A DNA stretch of 64,000 bases from Paraburkholderia eburnea (lineage in GTDB: Bacteria; Pseudomonadota; Gammaproteobacteria; Burkholderiales; Burkholderiaceae). A program made the position numbers and the translations under genes. How positions within the stretch are numbered: position 1 is the first letter of the stretch; every line of letters starts with the position of its first letter. The notes below the pieces were generated by a model that saw nothing but the letters and a program-made list of their open reading frames with translations, was not told where the DNA came from and did not search any database. Below are positions 17,132 to 26,221 of this stretch, piece by piece. The DNA is taken from positions 62,001-126,000 of the forward strand of contig NZ_PQGA01000016.1 of the NCBI RefSeq assembly GCF_002917095.1. The letters are read 5' to 3'.

Positions 17132-18892
17132 TCAATGAGCGGGCAGGAGCAGCATCGCGTCAGCGAGCGGCATCGGCTGTTCGTCCACCAGCGCACGCAA
17201 CTGCCCGCAATGCGCGTCGCGCTCATCGAGCGCGAGAGGATCGCGCGGCAGCAGCTTGTGACGCACGATCAGATGCGCCAGTGCAAGGCGCCGATAATCG
17301 TGTGCATCGCGCGAAATCTGCTGCGCCTCGCACGCCATGAAAGCGGCTGTGGTGGCGTGGTAAAGGGCGCTGGCGGCCTGGCGCACGGATTCGTCACGAC
17401 CACACTCGGCCACGGAATCGAGTGCAGCAGCGGCGCGCTCGAACGACGCGCGCAGCAGCGCCGCGCTGGCATCGGGCAGGCCGGCTTCGGCGAGTTCGGC
17501 GCGCACGTAATGGCCCAGCGCGTCGAGCGCGCCTTCGCGTCGGGCCGCCCGCGCGACATCCAGCGCGACGATGTTGCTGGTGCCTTCCCAGATCGAGCCC
17601 AGATGCGCGTCGCGCACCAGGCGCGGATCGCTCCATTCCTCGATATAGCCGACGCCGCCGCGCACCTCCATCGCGTCGCCCGTGACACGGCGCGCGTCGC
17701 GGCAGGCGCGGAACTTGATGAGCGGCGTGAGGATGCGCACGCACTTCGCGGCTGGTTCGTCGCCGCGATCGGCGCGCGGGAGCAGCGTGGCGATCCGCAT
17801 GAACAGCGTGCGCGCCTGCTCGGTGGGCAGCATCATCTTGAGCAACTGACGCTGCATGAGCGGCATGTCGATCAGCTTGCGGCCGAACGCCTCGCGATGG
17901 CGCGCCACGTGCAGCGCCTCGGTAAGCGCGCGGCGCATCAACCCCGCCGCGCGCACGCCATTCGACAGGCGCGACATATTGATCATGTCGGCCATCTGAT
18001 GAAAACCGCGACCCACTTCGCCGATCAGAAACGCCTGCGCGCCTTCGAGCACGATCTCGCCGCTCGCCATCGAACGGCTGCCGAGCTTGTCCTTGAGGCG
18101 CACGATGCGGTAGGCGTTGCGCGTGCCGTCGGGCAAGGTCTTCGGCAACAGGAAGAGCGCGAGGCCCTTGATGCCGGCAGGCGCACCATCGACGCGCGCG
18201 AGCACCATCGCGAGATCGGCGTCGGCGTTCGAGCAGAACCATTTGTCGCCATGCAGATGCCATATGTCCTCGCCTTGCGGGCCTGTACTACGGATCGCGC
18301 GCGTGGCGATGCGCGCGACGTCCGACCCTGCCGCCTGCTCGGTCATGAACATCGCGCCCTGATAGAGCGTGTCGAAATCCTGCGAAGCGAGCATCGGCAG
18401 ATAGCGCGCGATCAGCTCCGGCGTGCCGAATTTGCGCAGCGTGCGCGTGAGCGAATCGGTCATGCTCACGGGGCAGCACAGCCCGAATTCGGCCTGAACG
18501 AACAGATAGGTGAGCGCATATTTGACGAGCGGCGCGGGGGCATGATCGCGGTGGCTCATCGCGGCCAGACCGAGTTCGGCATAGGCGACGCGTTCGAGCG
18601 CCACATAGTCGGGATGCTTGTCGATCTGCTGGATCGGCTCGCCGCGCCGGGTGCGCTGGCGCAGCGTCGGCGGGTTGTGATCGGCGACGATAGCGAGGGC
18701 GTCGAGTTCGTCGGAGGCGCGCTGGCCGAGCGAGATGAGCTGCGCCTCGACGTCGGCATGGGCCGCTTCGCCGAGATAGCTGCGCAGCAGCGGGGCCAGA
18801 GCGGGATCGCTCGTGTAGAAGTTGATGCCGCGGCTATCGGGAATATTGGCCGCGCCGTCGGCCTGCGCGGCGACGGCGGAATGATCGTTCAT
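17132..18892 (-). CDS. Acyl-CoA dehydrogenase
   Basis: A 586-aa flavoprotein, longer than the 380-aa classic enzymes because of an N-terminal extension and an extra C-terminal helical region, as in AidB-like members. FAD and substrate contacts lie in GAMFMTEQAAGSDV and HGDKWFCSNADADL. The likely catalytic Glu lies in LGSIWEGTSNI, and GGVGYIEEWSDPRLVRDA precedes it. AGGAGACA lies just before the ATG at 18892. It starts the operon with the CoA-transferase and MHS transporter and faces a LysR regulator. A role in beta-oxidation of a specific acid is more likely than DNA-damage response, judging by neighbours. Confidence 0.92.
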   Translation of the reverse strand: MNDHSAVAAQADGAANIPDSRGINFYTSDPALAPLLRSYLGEAAHADVEAQLISLGQRASDELDALAIVADHNPPTLRQRTRRGEPIQQIDKHPDYVALERVAYAELGLAAMSHRDHAPAPLVKYALTYLFVQAEFGLCCPVSMTDSLTRTLRKFGTPELIARYLPMLASQDFDTLYQGAMFMTEQAAGSDVARIATRAIRSTGPQGEDIWHLHGDKWFCSNADADLAMVLARVDGAPAGIKGLALFLLPKTLPDGTRNAYRIVRLKDKLGSRSMASGEIVLEGAQAFLIGEVGRGFHQMADMINMSRLSNGVRAAGLMRRALTEALHVARHREAFGRKLIDMPLMQRQLLKMMLPTEQARTLFMRIATLLPRADRGDEPAAKCVRILTPLIKFRACRDARRVTGDAMEVRGGVGYIEEWSDPRLVRDAHLGSIWEGTSNIVALDVARAARREGALDALGHYVRAELAEAGLPDASAALLRASFERAAAALDSVAECGRDESVRQAASALYHATTAAFMACEAQQISRDAHDYRRLALAHLIVRHKLLPRDPLALDERDAHCGQLRALVDEQPMPLADAMLLLPAH

Positions 18893-18973
18893 CGAATTGT
18901 CTCCTTGGATTCTGTCGTGCGGCTCGCGTAGGGCGGCGCGGCGCAAGCGTGGAACCCAGCTTAGGCAAGGCTT

Positions 18974-19031
18974 CGATAAGCGTCCAATACAACCGATGTC
19001 CTGTACGATAAGCGCCATCTATCGATAAAGA
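18974..19031. promoter_or_regulatory. Repeated CGATAA motifs, candidate LysR operator
   Basis: Within the 165-bp divergent region between the acyl-CoA dehydrogenase and the LysR gene, CGATAAGCG occurs at 18974-18982 and again at 19006-19014. A related CGATAAAGA occurs at 19023-19031. The first two are 32 bp apart, about three helical turns. Repeats in such a position are candidate regulator sites. Confidence 0.35.
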
Positions 19032-19057
19032 TCGCGCACGCGACAGGAGACATCGCG

Positions 19058-19933
19058 ATGGAACTCAAGCAATTGCGCTATTTCGTGGCCGTCGCCGAAG
19101 AACTGCATTTCGGCCGTGCGGCGCGGCGGCTGTTTATTTCACAGCCCGCGCTGAGTTTCGATATCCGCAAGTTCGAGGCGCAACTGGGCGTGCAGTTGCT
19201 CGAACGCACCAACAAAGCCGTTACGCTCACGAACGCGGGCTATGTGTTGCTGGAAGAGGCGCGGCGGCTGCTGGAGCAGGCCGACGAGGTGCGGCGTATC
19301 GCGGCGCGCTCGGCGCATGGGCTCGCGGGGCGCTTGCGCGTCGGCTTCGTCAATTCAATGTTGTATCGTGGCTTGCCCGCAGCGGTGCGACGCTTCGAGG
19401 CGGATCATCCTGCCGTGGAAGTGGTGCTGCGCGAGATGAACACCATCGAGCAGGTGCATGCGCTACAGCGCTTTCATATCGATCTGGGCTTCGCGCATTG
19501 GGGGCGCTTTCCCGCCGAGGTGCAGTCGGAAACGCTGTTTTCCGAGCCGTTTCTGTGTTGCCTGCCGGCGGGCCATGCTTTGGCGCGCAAGCGGCGCATC
19601 GAGTTGGCATTGCTCGCGCGCGAGCCGTTTATTCTGTTTCCGCGTTCGGTGTCGCCGCACTATCACGATCAGATCATCGCGACTTGCGTGGAGGCGGGTT
19701 TTAGCCCGCAGATTCGCCACGAGGCGCGCCTGTGGCAGACCGTGGTGACGATGGTGGAGTTCGGGATGGGTGTCGCGCTGGTGCCCGCCGCGCTCGGACG
19801 CATGGGCGGCGAGCGGGCGGTGTTCAAGCCATTGGCAAGTAATCCTTATGAGTCTCAGGTACTGAAACTCGTGCGCGCCGGAGAGACCGATGCGATCGTG
19901 CAGGGGTTTGCCAGGTATCTGGGGAAAGCGTGA
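19058..19933 (+). CDS. LysR-family regulator of the acyl-CoA dehydrogenase operon
   Basis: A 291-aa LysR protein. The winged helix covers 1-60 (MELKQLRYFVAVAEELHFGRAARRL type start, SQPALSFDIRKFE recognition helix). The effector domain covers about 90-290, with VAEELHFGRAA typical of the BenM/CatM-like group. AGGAGA precedes the ATG. It is divergent from the acyl-CoA dehydrogenase operon and so is its probable activator. Its stop is 4 bp from the convergent ribonucleotide reductase stop. Confidence 0.92.
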   Translation: MELKQLRYFVAVAEELHFGRAARRLFISQPALSFDIRKFEAQLGVQLLERTNKAVTLTNAGYVLLEEARRLLEQADEVRRIAARSAHGLAGRLRVGFVNSMLYRGLPAAVRRFEADHPAVEVVLREMNTIEQVHALQRFHIDLGFAHWGRFPAEVQSETLFSEPFLCCLPAGHALARKRRIELALLAREPFILFPRSVSPHYHDQIIATCVEAGFSPQIRHEARLWQTVVTMVEFGMGVALVPAALGRMGGERAVFKPLASNPYESQVLKLVRAGETDAIVQGFARYLGKA

Positions 19934-19937
19934 GGCG

Positions 19938-22469
19938 CTACCCGCAAACTCCAATCTCTCCACACGCCGTACAAAAATCGCAGCCGTCCTTGCGAATGAC
20001 GGCATTCGCGCCGCACGATCCGCACTTGCGTCCGAACATCGCGTGCTGGGCGCCGAACGTTGCATCGGCGGGCAGCGCGTTGGGACCGTCGAGCACCTGA
20101 TCCCCGGCACGCGCTTCCATGTCATCGTCTCTTTGCGCCGCGCCGGAAAAACCGGAAGCCGCGTGCCGCTGGGCGAGCAAGCGCGACGGCACCTGCCTGC
20201 CCTCCGCATCGAGAAACCCGCGCCGATGCAGAATCTGTTGGATCGCATATGCAATCGCAGCCACCTCCGAGTCGTGCCACAACGGTGTGCGCTTGCCATC
20301 GAGCCGCTGCGTTTCGCCATAACGCACCTGTCCGCGATCCCATGACACCTTGCGCAAATCCTGCAGGTTGCGCGCCACAAAACCGCCGCGCGCCGCAAGC
20401 GACAGCGAACGCATGGTCGCCGTGATCCATTGCTGCGACTCGTCACGCTGGCCCACGGGAATAAAGAACTCGATGGGCCGCTCGATCGTCACGGATTCGC
20501 CGCCCACCTGGCCCGTGACTTCGAGAAACGACACCGCCACATAGAGCGATACCTTGCCCGTCTGCGTGAGGTATTCGATCTTCTCGATCACGGCGGGCAA
20601 CTCGCCCTTGGGCCGATGGTCGATCGCCACGCGCAGCGGATCGAGCAAGGCGTCGCTCTGCGCATCGGCGGGCGTGTCCTCATTCGCGGGCAGCGTCTGC
20701 AGCACCGCGCCCAGCGTCTCGTTGGGCCGATACGTCGCCAGCCCCTTGAGCCCGCGCTGCCACGCATCCAGATACAGGTCCTCGAAGGCCTCGAACGGAT
20801 AATCGGCGGGCACGTTCACCGTCTTCGAAATCGACGTGTCGACGAAGGGCTGCACCGCCGCCATCATCGCCACGTGTTCCTGCGCGCTCATCTGCAGCGC
20901 GTTCACGAAATAGTCGGGCAGCGCATTCACGTCGCCGCCCATCGTGCGATAGAGGCGCCACGCGTGATCCTCCACGGCGAAGGTCTCATGGCTGCCGTCG
21001 GCCATGCGGCGCGTGCGCTGGTAGGTCCACGAGAACGCGGGCTCGATGCCGTTCGAGACGTTGTCGGCGAAGGCGAGGCTCACGGTGCCGGTCGGCGCGA
21101 TCGAGAGCAGGTGGCTGTTGCGGATGCCGTGTGTGCGGATCGCGGTTTGCAGGTCGTCGGGCAGGCGCGAGGCGAAGGTGCCGGGCGCGAGGTAGGTCGC
21201 CGCATCGAAGAGCGCAAATGCGCCGCGCTCGCGGGCGAGTTCGACCGATGCGCGATAGGCCGCGTCGCGCATCGTGCGGCCCACGCGCGCGCCAAATGCG
21301 CAGCCTTCTTCGGAGTTGTAGCGGATGCCGAGCATCACCAGCGTGTCGCCGAGTCCCGTGAAGCCGACGCCGATGCGCCGCTTGGCCATCGCTTCGCGGT
21401 GCTGCTCGGGCAGCGGCCAGAGCGTGACGTCGAGCACATCGTCGAGAAAACGCACCTGCGTCGTTGTGCGCGCAACCAGCTCGTCCCAGTCGAACGACGG
21501 CTTCGCGAACGGGTCGCGCACGAACCGCGTGAGATCGAGCGGGCCGAGGTTGCAGCAGCCATAGGCGGGCAAGGGCTGTTCGCCGCACGGATTGGTCGCG
21601 CGGATGCTTTCGACGGCGCGCAGATTGTTGTCCTCGTTCATGCGCGAGATGAAGACGACGCCCGGTTCGGCGACGTCATAGGTCGAGCGCATGATCGTGT
21701 CCCAAATGGCGCGCGCGCGCTTTTCGGCGTAGATCCACACGCCGTCGTCGCGCTGCCGCAGATCGCCCGCCGCGCGCAAGGCGGGCGAGGGTTCGGCGCG
21801 GTGGACCAGTTGCCAGGTCTCGTCGTTTTCGACGGCGCGCATGAAGGCGTCGGTCACCGCCACCGAGACATTGAAGTTGTTCCAGCGTCCCTTCGAATGC
21901 TTCGCTTCGATGAATTCGGGCAAATCGGGGTGATCGCAATCGAGCACGGCCATCTGCGCGCCGCGCCGCGCGCCCGCGCTTTCGACCGTGCGGCACGAGG
22001 CGTCGAACACGTCGATATAGCTGCACGGCCCCGAGGCGCTCGATCCGGTCGAATGGACGAGCGCGCCGCGCGGCCGGATCGCCGAGAAGTTGTAGCCCAC
22101 GCCGCCGCCGCGCCGCATGGTTTCGGCGGCCTGCAACAGCGCGACGTAGATGCCGGGGCGGCCTTCGTCGTCGATGTCCTGGATGCTGTCGCCCACGGGC
22201 TGCACGAAGCAGTTGATGAGCGTGGCTTCGATGCCGGTGCCCGCCGCGCTCATGATGCGGCCCGCGCCCAGCGCGCCGTGGCGCAGGTTATCGACGAAGC
22301 GCGCCTCGATCTGCGCGCGCAGCGCGGGCGGCTCGGCCTGCGCGACGCCGTGGGCGACGCGCCGGTAGATGTCGTCGGCGCTGCGCTCGTCGCCTTTGGC
22401 GTACTTCTCCAGCATCACGTCGAGCGAGAAAGTCTGTACGTCGGGCTTCGGTTGCGAGTGTTCTGCCAT
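19938..22469 (-). CDS. nrdJ: Adenosylcobalamin-dependent ribonucleotide reductase (class II)
   Basis: An 843-aa class II reductase, which makes deoxyribonucleotides with a B12-derived radical and therefore does not need oxygen. Visible landmarks are NCFVQPVGDSI (first redox cysteine), MRRGGGVGYNFSAIRPRG, NPCGEQPLPAYGCCNLG (the active-site radical Cys and second redox Cys) and SIAPTGTVSLAF. The C-terminus carries a zinc-ribbon-like cluster, CGSC, then CDFC and CTACG, expected to relay reductant. The ATG at 22469 has AAGGA upstream and gives the conventional length; a longer frame is not needed. I saw no cobalamin riboswitch in the 154-bp upstream gap. Confidence 0.95.
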   Translation of the reverse strand: MAEHSQPKPDVQTFSLDVMLEKYAKGDERSADDIYRRVAHGVAQAEPPALRAQIEARFVDNLRHGALGAGRIMSAAGTGIEATLINCFVQPVGDSIQDIDDEGRPGIYVALLQAAETMRRGGGVGYNFSAIRPRGALVHSTGSSASGPCSYIDVFDASCRTVESAGARRGAQMAVLDCDHPDLPEFIEAKHSKGRWNNFNVSVAVTDAFMRAVENDETWQLVHRAEPSPALRAAGDLRQRDDGVWIYAEKRARAIWDTIMRSTYDVAEPGVVFISRMNEDNNLRAVESIRATNPCGEQPLPAYGCCNLGPLDLTRFVRDPFAKPSFDWDELVARTTTQVRFLDDVLDVTLWPLPEQHREAMAKRRIGVGFTGLGDTLVMLGIRYNSEEGCAFGARVGRTMRDAAYRASVELARERGAFALFDAATYLAPGTFASRLPDDLQTAIRTHGIRNSHLLSIAPTGTVSLAFADNVSNGIEPAFSWTYQRTRRMADGSHETFAVEDHAWRLYRTMGGDVNALPDYFVNALQMSAQEHVAMMAAVQPFVDTSISKTVNVPADYPFEAFEDLYLDAWQRGLKGLATYRPNETLGAVLQTLPANEDTPADAQSDALLDPLRVAIDHRPKGELPAVIEKIEYLTQTGKVSLYVAVSFLEVTGQVGGESVTIERPIEFFIPVGQRDESQQWITATMRSLSLAARGGFVARNLQDLRKVSWDRGQVRYGETQRLDGKRTPLWHDSEVAAIAYAIQQILHRRGFLDAEGRQVPSRLLAQRHAASGFSGAAQRDDDMEARAGDQVLDGPNALPADATFGAQHAMFGRKCGSCGANAVIRKDGCDFCTACGEIGVCG

Positions 22470-22623
22470 GGCCGGATCCTTGCGATCGTTCTGCGTTGGC
22501 TCAGAGTAACGCAGAGGCAGCGCGCGTGCCCGCGTAATTGCCGCTGCCCGCGTCCGGCCAGTGGTGACAGTGGTTAAACTGGGCGCGCCGCTTCGGATCA
22601 AGCCAGAACAAGGAGGAGAGGAG

Positions 22624-23154
22624 ATGAGCGACCACGCCACCAGCGTCGTCTATCGCGACCGCGTACGCGCCGAATGGGTCGATTACAACGGCCATTTGCG
22701 CGACGCGTTCTACATGTTGATCTACAGCCATGCGACGGATCTGCTGCTCGACGCGATCGGGCTCGACGCCGCGCAGCGCGAGGCGCGTGGGCGCTCGATG
22801 TACACGGTCGAGGCGCATGTGAACTATCTGCGCGAGGTCAGGGAGGGCACGCCGCTGCGGGTGGAGGTGCGGGTGCTGGAGCACGACGTAAAGCGCGTGC
22901 GCGTCTATCTGGAGATGTTCGCCGACGAGGGTGGCGAAGCGGGCAGCAAAGCGGCAACGCCGGTGTGCGCGAGCGAGCAACTGTTGCTGCATGTGGACCG
23001 CGCGGGGCCGCGCGCCGTGCCGTTCGACGCCGACGTGCTCGCGCGCGTGGCTGCGCTGGGCGAGGAGTCTGCGGGGATGACGGCGCGCCATGCCGGGCGG
23101 TCGATTTCACTGGCTCCGGTGCGACGGGCTCTGGGCTGGAGCGCTACCGGTTAG
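22624..23154 (+). CDS. Hotdog-fold acyl-CoA thioesterase
   Basis: A 176-aa protein of the 4-hydroxybenzoyl-CoA thioesterase-like hotdog family. The segment EWVDYNGHLRDAFYMLIYSHATD places the family Asp/Asn and starts the central helix. YTVEAHVNYLREVREGTPL forms the following strands. The AGGAGGAGAGGAG just before the ATG at 22624 fixes the start. The variant with DYNGHLRDAFY resembles thioesterases found next to carnitine/dehydrocarnitine genes, but no such genes are adjacent here. BKACE genes occur only 35 kb away. Substrate unknown. Confidence 0.82.
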   Translation: MSDHATSVVYRDRVRAEWVDYNGHLRDAFYMLIYSHATDLLLDAIGLDAAQREARGRSMYTVEAHVNYLREVREGTPLRVEVRVLEHDVKRVRVYLEMFADEGGEAGSKAATPVCASEQLLLHVDRAGPRAVPFDADVLARVAALGEESAGMTARHAGRSISLAPVRRALGWSATG

Positions 23155-23334
23155 CCACGGTCAACCGTCGAACCTGGCGGCGAAAGCGTTGGGAGTCGTC
23201 CGTGTCCGCCCGAGGCGTGTGCGATCGCCTGGATCGCGATTATTACGGGAATCTCACCTAATCGCTTTGTCGCCGGTTGGCCGGAATGGGCCGCTTTTAA
23301 CCGTTTCTGACTGTTTCTGATCGCTTGTGGCTCG

Positions 23335-23643
23335 TTAAGCCGCTTCGCTATACGGCACATTGGCGACGAGATCGCCGAACACTTCAGCCGCGATCATCAC
23401 CGACGCATTGAGCGGCGCGGGGCGCTCGGCCGGCTTGAATACGGCGTCGCCACGGCGGATCTTGCGGCGCGAGACGGCGCAAGTGCCCGACGTATGCGCC
23501 GAGCGGCGCCGCCAGCGCTGCTCGCCGTAATGACAACGGCCGGGTTCCACCCAGCGGATCACGAGCGCGGAATCCGTTTGTTCGAGGATTTCGATGCGTT
23601 CACCGTTGGCTCCGTCAAGCGCGAGGCACGCTATTTTCTTCAT
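23335..23643 (-). CDS. DUF3331 small protein
   Basis: A 102-aa protein of the Burkholderiales family DUF3331. It has the expected pattern of a Trp/Pro/Tyr-rich core followed by a CAVSRRKIRRGDAVFKP segment. The internal cysteine and the SRRKIRRGD motif look like a small basic, possibly metal- or nucleic-acid-binding fold. No function is known to me. It stands alone between the thioesterase and the AI-2E permease. Confidence 0.72.
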   Translation of the reverse strand: MKKIACLALDGANGERIEILEQTDSALVIRWVEPGRCHYGEQRWRRRSAHTSGTCAVSRRKIRRGDAVFKPAERPAPLNASVMIAAEVFGDLVANVPYSEAA

Positions 23644-24093
23644 CGTCGGCTCCGTAAGTGGGGTTGCCGCGAATGTATTCCTCTAAGCCGTCAAGTGCCA
23701 TTGTGTCGCCGTTGAAACACCATTCCAAAATTGGCAACAATCGATCCGGCACATATACGGGTTAACGAAGGAATGCGGGTTTGCGGGCGATCGGGATCCA
23801 CCCTTCGAATTTGTGCAACGCAGTGTTGTGCGAGGCGCGACATGAAAATCGGCCTGGAGAGGGGCGGTGCAGCGGGGCTGGAATGCGCCGTGGAACGCTG
23901 AAGGCGGATGCGACTCTGACTGAAAACCGCGTCGGGCGAGGGCGGCTGGTTCGCGTTTTTGGTCTGTCGCACTTATGCTGGCGGCTCGTCTTGAGCGGGC
24001 CGTGGGGTTCTGATTGCCCTGGTTCCGTCTTGAGAGCGCGGCGCGATGTGTGGTGCCGCAACGAACTGTCCTGCCGAATTTTCACGAGGTTAC
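23644..24093. other. 450-bp intergenic region without a recognisable gene
   Basis: This stretch separates the leftward DUF3331 gene from the rightward AI-2E permease and should hold both promoters. Its left half is AT-richer than the rest of the window. Open frames crossing it have no codon bias, no ribosome site and no family resemblance. I see no strong hairpin or repeat. Confidence 0.5.
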
Positions 24094-25161
24094 ATGATTC
24101 ATCGCCCGCCTGCTCCGAATTCCGCAAACGAGCAAAAGCTCCAGCGCGCCGCCTCGGCCGCCCTGTTCGCCGTGCTCGTTCTGCTCGCCTTGTGGGTCGT
24201 GCGCGAATTCCTGCCCGCCGTCGCGTGGGCCTGCGTGCTCGCCATCGTTCTCTGGCCGGCCTATCAGGCCATCGAACGGCACCCGGCGTTCCGGGGCCGC
24301 ACGACCTGGCTCGCGACCGTTCTGACGGTCGCCATCGCCTTGCTGGTCGTGCTGCCGATCGCGCTCATGGCGATCCAGGCGGGCGGCGAGGCGCATGACC
24401 TCTACCTCTGGGCGCGCACCGCGCAGGAGAACGGCGTGCCGGTGCCCGATTTCGTCTCGCATCTGCCGTTCGGCAGCCGTCAGGTGAGCGACTGGTGGCA
24501 GGCCAATCTCACCCAGCCGCTCAAGGAGTCCCCCGCGATGAAGGGCCTGCACGGCGACGCCATCGTGTCGTTCGGGCGGCATTTCGGCGCGCGTGCCGTG
24601 CGCGCATCGATGACCTTCGGTTTCATGCTCGTCACGCTGTTCGTGATCCTGCAAGCGGGGCCGCGCCTCTCGGCCACGGTGATGCGTGGCGCGCGCCGCG
24701 CTTTCGGCGCGGACGGCGCGCAGTTGCTCCAGCGCATGGCTGCGGCCGTGCGCGCGACGGTGACGGGACTCGTGGTGGTCGGGTTGGGCGAAGGCGTGCT
24801 GCTCGGCATCGCTTACATGTTCACGGGCGTGCCTCATGCGGCGCTGCTCGCCACCGTCACTGCGATCGCGGCGATGCTGCCGTTCTGCGCGCCGCTCGTG
24901 TTCTGCGGCGCGGCGCTCTGGCTGGCGGCCCAGGGCGCGATTGTGGGCGCCATCGTGCTGGCCGTGACGGGCGTGGTGGTGGTGTTCGTCGCCGAGCATT
25001 TCGTGCGGCCCGTGCTGATCGGCAACTCGACGCGCCTGTCTTTCCTGCTCGTGCTGTTCGGCATCCTGGGCGGCGCGACGACGTTTGGCCTGATCGGCAT
25101 CTTCATCGGCCCCGCGCTCATGACGGTGCTGATGGTGCTGTGGGCGAACTGGGCGGAATAA
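24094..25161 (+). CDS. AI-2E family transporter (PF01594-type membrane protein)
   Basis: A 355-aa integral membrane protein with about eight hydrophobic helices. Two come early (FAVLVLLALWVV, LATVLTVAIALLVVLPIAL), a soluble loop follows, and a dense block of helices runs from about 180 to 350, ending in FGLIGIFIGPALMTVLMVLW, a hallmark of the family. Members are called autoinducer-2 exporters, but many act as Na+/H+ antiporters or have unknown roles, so the name does not imply quorum sensing. The ATG at 24094 is preferred to an upstream frame start. It is convergent with the esterase gene. Confidence 0.9.
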   Translation: MIHRPPAPNSANEQKLQRAASAALFAVLVLLALWVVREFLPAVAWACVLAIVLWPAYQAIERHPAFRGRTTWLATVLTVAIALLVVLPIALMAIQAGGEAHDLYLWARTAQENGVPVPDFVSHLPFGSRQVSDWWQANLTQPLKESPAMKGLHGDAIVSFGRHFGARAVRASMTFGFMLVTLFVILQAGPRLSATVMRGARRAFGADGAQLLQRMAAAVRATVTGLVVVGLGEGVLLGIAYMFTGVPHAALLATVTAIAAMLPFCAPLVFCGAALWLAAQGAIVGAIVLAVTGVVVVFVAEHFVRPVLIGNSTRLSFLLVLFGILGGATTFGLIGIFIGPALMTVLMVLWANWAE

Positions 25162-25180
25162 CGCGCCCGGCCGCGCGCGT

Positions 25181-26080
25181 TCAGCGCAGGCAGGCGAGCG
25201 TGTACTTGAGCGCGGCGGGCAGCAACTCGCGCCACACCGGCCAGACGTGGCCGCCATCGACGATGCGCAGCGCCGCCGGATTGCCCGCTTCGCGCAGGCG
25301 CGTGTAGAGCAGCGACGATTCGGCCTGGATCACGAGGTCGTCGTCGCCCGAGGCGATGAAGAAGGGCACGCGCCACGGGCGGCCGACATAGCCGCTCCAG
25401 AGCGCGGGATAGTTGAGCGTGCGCCAGATGTGCGGGTCGAACTGATGCTCGCCGAACACACCCACGCGCCGCGCCGACGAGGCCAGCGGCGGGTCGCCCG
25501 AATAGATCGCGGGCGACAGCAGCATCGTCCCGCAGAACCTGTCGGGATGCTCCAGCGTGTAGCGCAGCGCGCCGAAGCCGCCCATCGAAACGCCGCCGAT
25601 CGCGCGGCCGTCGCGCGTATCGGCGACGGCGAAGTGCGACTCGATCTCGGGCATCAGGTCCGAGAAAAACGCCGTCTCCATCTTTTCCTTGCGATCGACG
25701 TACCAGTCGGTGCCGCCTTGCGGCATCACGATCACGACCGGCGCAATCTCATGGTGCGCGATCAGCGCGTCGACCGTGCCTTGCAGATTGCCTTGCGTGA
25801 CCCAGTCCATCGGCTCGCCATTGTTGCCGTGCAGGAGGTAGAGCACCGGATAGCGGACGCCTTCGGCGCGATAACCGGTGGGCAGGTAGACGACGTAGGG
25901 CCAGTCGCGTTCGAGCGCGTTGGCGTGGAAGGTGCGTGACACGATCGTGCTGGCGCTGGCGTTATCCGCGAAGCCGGCCCCGGCCACGAGCGCCACGAGC
26001 GCCGCGAAGGCGCTATGCAGGGCGTTGCGGAACAGATTGCGCAGCGAGGCGAACGGCGCGGTGCGTGGGTGTCTGCGCAT
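25181..26080 (-). CDS. Secreted esterase (esterase D / antigen 85-like alpha/beta hydrolase)
   Basis: A 299-aa protein with an N-terminal signal sequence of about 44 residues ending near ADNASAS. The alpha/beta hydrolase core shows VLYLLHGNNGEPMDW (oxyanion region), nucleophile S165 in GGVSMGGFGA, acid D246-248 in IASGDDD and H278 in DGGHVW. The fold type is shared by S-formylglutathione hydrolase, feruloyl esterases and mycolyltransferases. Export argues for action on an extracellular or periplasmic ester. OpgC, a periplasmic-glucan modifying protein, is the next gene on the strand (141 bp upstream), but a functional link is only suggestive. Confidence 0.85.
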   Translation of the reverse strand: MRRHPRTAPFASLRNLFRNALHSAFAALVALVAGAGFADNASASTIVSRTFHANALERDWPYVVYLPTGYRAEGVRYPVLYLLHGNNGEPMDWVTQGNLQGTVDALIAHHEIAPVVIVMPQGGTDWYVDRKEKMETAFFSDLMPEIESHFAVADTRDGRAIGGVSMGGFGALRYTLEHPDRFCGTMLLSPAIYSGDPPLASSARRVGVFGEHQFDPHIWRTLNYPALWSGYVGRPWRVPFFIASGDDDLVIQAESSLLYTRLREAGNPAALRIVDGGHVWPVWRELLPAALKYTLACLR

Positions 26081-26221
26081 GGCAGGAAAGCGGGCGGGTG
26101 AGGACGCGCCTGGGGCGCGGGGGACAACATACTAGCAGCGACCCGTGACGGCTGGAAACCGTGCCGCGTGCGCCCATGCCCGCGCGCACGGCGCGAAGCG
26201 GGGCGCGGTTTCGGCAAGCGT

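Noticed and set aside
20430..22577. A 715-codon rightward open frame opposite the ribonucleotide reductase
   Set aside because: The reductase has every conserved motif; this frame has none and no start signal.
22470..22623. Search for a cobalamin riboswitch before the B12-dependent reductase
   Set aside because: The region is only 154 bp and lacks the B12-box-like GCCACTG element and the expected long structured leader.
23781..24398. Open frame crossing from the 450-bp gap into the AI-2E permease gene
   Set aside because: It runs in a different frame from the clear membrane protein and has no helix pattern or ribosome site.
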